A DNA stretch of 64,000 nucleotides from SLRI01 sp964393275 (lineage in GTDB: Bacteria > Pseudomonadota > Alphaproteobacteria > Geminicoccales > Geminicoccaceae). The stretch covers positions 1 to 64,000 of the forward strand of contig CAYMTA010000013.1 of NCBI GenBank assembly GCA_964393275.1, given 5' to 3'. Positions within the stretch are counted from its first letter, which is position 1. Each line of letters begins with the position of its first letter. Positions 63,158-64,000 of this stretch are shown piece after piece. The position numbers were made by a program, and so were the translations under genes. The notes under the pieces were generated by a model, which saw only the letters and a program-made list of their open reading frames with translations, did no database searches and was not told the origin of the DNA.

Positions 63158-64000
63158 CTAGGATGCGCGAACGATCGCGCCGAGGATCGTGGCGAAGCGG
63201 GCGCGCTCGGCGGCGGTGCCGACGGAGACGCGGATGCAGCGGTCGAGGGGGGCGACGTTGGGCCGGCGGATGAAGACCCCGGCGGCGGCGAGCGCTTCGA
63301 GCAGGGCCTTGCCGCGCTCGGGTCCGCCGCCTTCGGGGTCGACGTCGATGGCGACGAAATTGGTGGCTGATGGCAGGGCGCGGAAGCCGAGCTCCCTGGC
63401 AAGCGCCGCATACTCGTCCCGGCCGCGCGCCACCTCGGCGACGACGCCGGCGACGAAGGCCGAATCGTCGAGCGAGGCGAGCGCCGCCGCCTGGGCCACG
63501 CGGCTCACGCCGAAATGGTTGCGGATCCTGCCCATGGCCTGGATCACCTCGAGGTGGGCGATGGCGTAGCCGATCCTGAGGCCGGCCATGCCGTGCGCCT
63601 TGGAGAAGGTGCGCAGGCGCACCACCCGGGGGTCGGCCGTGTCGATCGGCGGTGCGGCTGCCGGCGGGGCGAACTCGATATAGGCCTCGTCGAGCAGCAC
63701 CAGCACGTCGGCAGGCAGCCCGGCGAGGAAACGGGCGATGGCCGGCGCTTCGTGCCAGGTGCCCATCGGGTTGTCCGGGTTGGCGAGATAGACGAGCCTT
63801 GCCCCCTCCCGCCGGACCGCCGCCGCGAGCCCGTCCAGGTCCTCGCGGTCGTCCCGGTAGGGCACCGCCGCCAGCCGCCCGCCGAAGCCGGCGACGTGGT
63901 AGTTGAAGGTCGGATAGGCCCCGGCCGAGGTGACCACGGGGTCGCCGGGGCTGGTGACGGAGCGGACCAGCACGCCCAGAAGCTCGTCGATGCCGGCACC
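63158..64000 (-). CDS. Histidinol-phosphate aminotransferase-like enzyme (5' end outside window)
   Basis: 280 C-terminal residues are visible and the frame continues past the window end (GAGIDELLGVLVRSVTSPGD). PLP fold type I: AGAYPTFNYHVAGFGG, YLANPDNPMGTWH, VLLDEAYIEFAPP, the lysine in RTFSKAHGMAGLRIGYAIAH and IRVSVGTAAERARFATILGA. This matches HisC and its relatives acting on aromatic or phosphorylated amino acids. The substrate cannot be fixed without the N-terminus and neighbours. Confidence 0.88.
   Translation of the reverse strand, partial: GAGIDELLGVLVRSVTSPGDPVVTSAGAYPTFNYHVAGFGGRLAAVPYRDDREDLDGLAAAVRREGARLVYLANPDNPMGTWHEAPAIARFLAGLPADVLVLLDEAYIEFAPPAAAPPIDTADPRVVRLRTFSKAHGMAGLRIGYAIAHLEVIQAMGRIRNHFGVSRVAQAAALASLDDSAFVAGVVAEVARGRDEYAALARELGFRALPSATNFVAIDVDPEGGGPERGKALLEALAAAGVFIRRPNVAPLDRCIRVSVGTAAERARFATILGAIVRAS

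Overview
The window is about 70% GC and reads as a chromosomal segment of an alphaproteobacterium. The gene order ftsZ-lpxC-bamD-recN-ligA downstream of a complete dcw cluster, and the presence of a TIGR02302/DUF4175 protein, are alphaproteobacterial traits. A deep Rhodospirillales or Geminicoccales relative is my guess only. MurE carries the DNPR motif and lysA is present, so the peptidoglycan is meso-diaminopimelate type.

Layout. 1-8.6 kb is metabolic: a ThDP-dependent enzyme cut by the window edge, a deletion remnant of wrbA, a glutathionyl-hydroquinone reductase, two tandem paralogous lipoproteins, a frameshifted epimerase, a dihaem cytochrome c with a small membrane protein, a class III aminotransferase, ferrochelatase and a secreted protein of unknown function. 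8.7-11.5 kb holds zapE, an orphan ccoS, a vapBC toxin-antitoxin pair, an HVO_A0114-type regulator and a small membrane protein. From 11.5 to 41 kb nearly everything is on the minus strand. Read in transcription order this is rsmH-ftsL-ftsI-murE-murF-mraY-murD-ftsW-murG-murC-murB-ddl-ftsQ-ftsA-ftsZ, with chained 4-base overlaps from rsmH to ftsA. Then come a structured leader, an lpxC homologue that has lost key catalytic residues, a large membrane-anchored coiled-coil protein, a universal stress protein (plus strand), a CYTH-CHAD/ParA-like gene pair, bamD, recN and ligA. No mraZ was found. Upstream of rsmH lies a relatively AT-rich region with a -35-like box and DnaA boxes.

41.5-48.1 kb carries the RNase P RNA gene and a tightly overlapping minus-strand operon: argH, a small LptM-like lipoprotein, lysA, the DUF4175 protein and an AmpD-type amidase. 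48.1-54 kb is on the plus strand: a TlpA-like thioredoxin, a TAXI-type TRAP transporter (binding protein and fused permease), an extensin-like lipoprotein and a class I/II aminotransferase. 54-60.3 kb looks accessory. It has an IS5-family element broken by a palindrome-rich insert, a beta-propeller gene of visibly lower GC, a 213-bp MITE-like element directly in front of a DUF2147 gene, and a metal-transport locus (P1B-type ATPase with a separate metal-binding-domain protein, DUF6448 protein, divergent LysR regulator). The window ends with an endonuclease/exonuclease/phosphatase-family lipoprotein, a small secreted protein and the 3' part of a HisC-like aminotransferase.

The observations most worth following are the degenerate LpxC at the canonical locus, the candidate attenuator between ftsZ and lpxC, several genes whose only sensible start is CTG (two as CTGA overlaps), and the palindromic insert and MITE in the accessory region.
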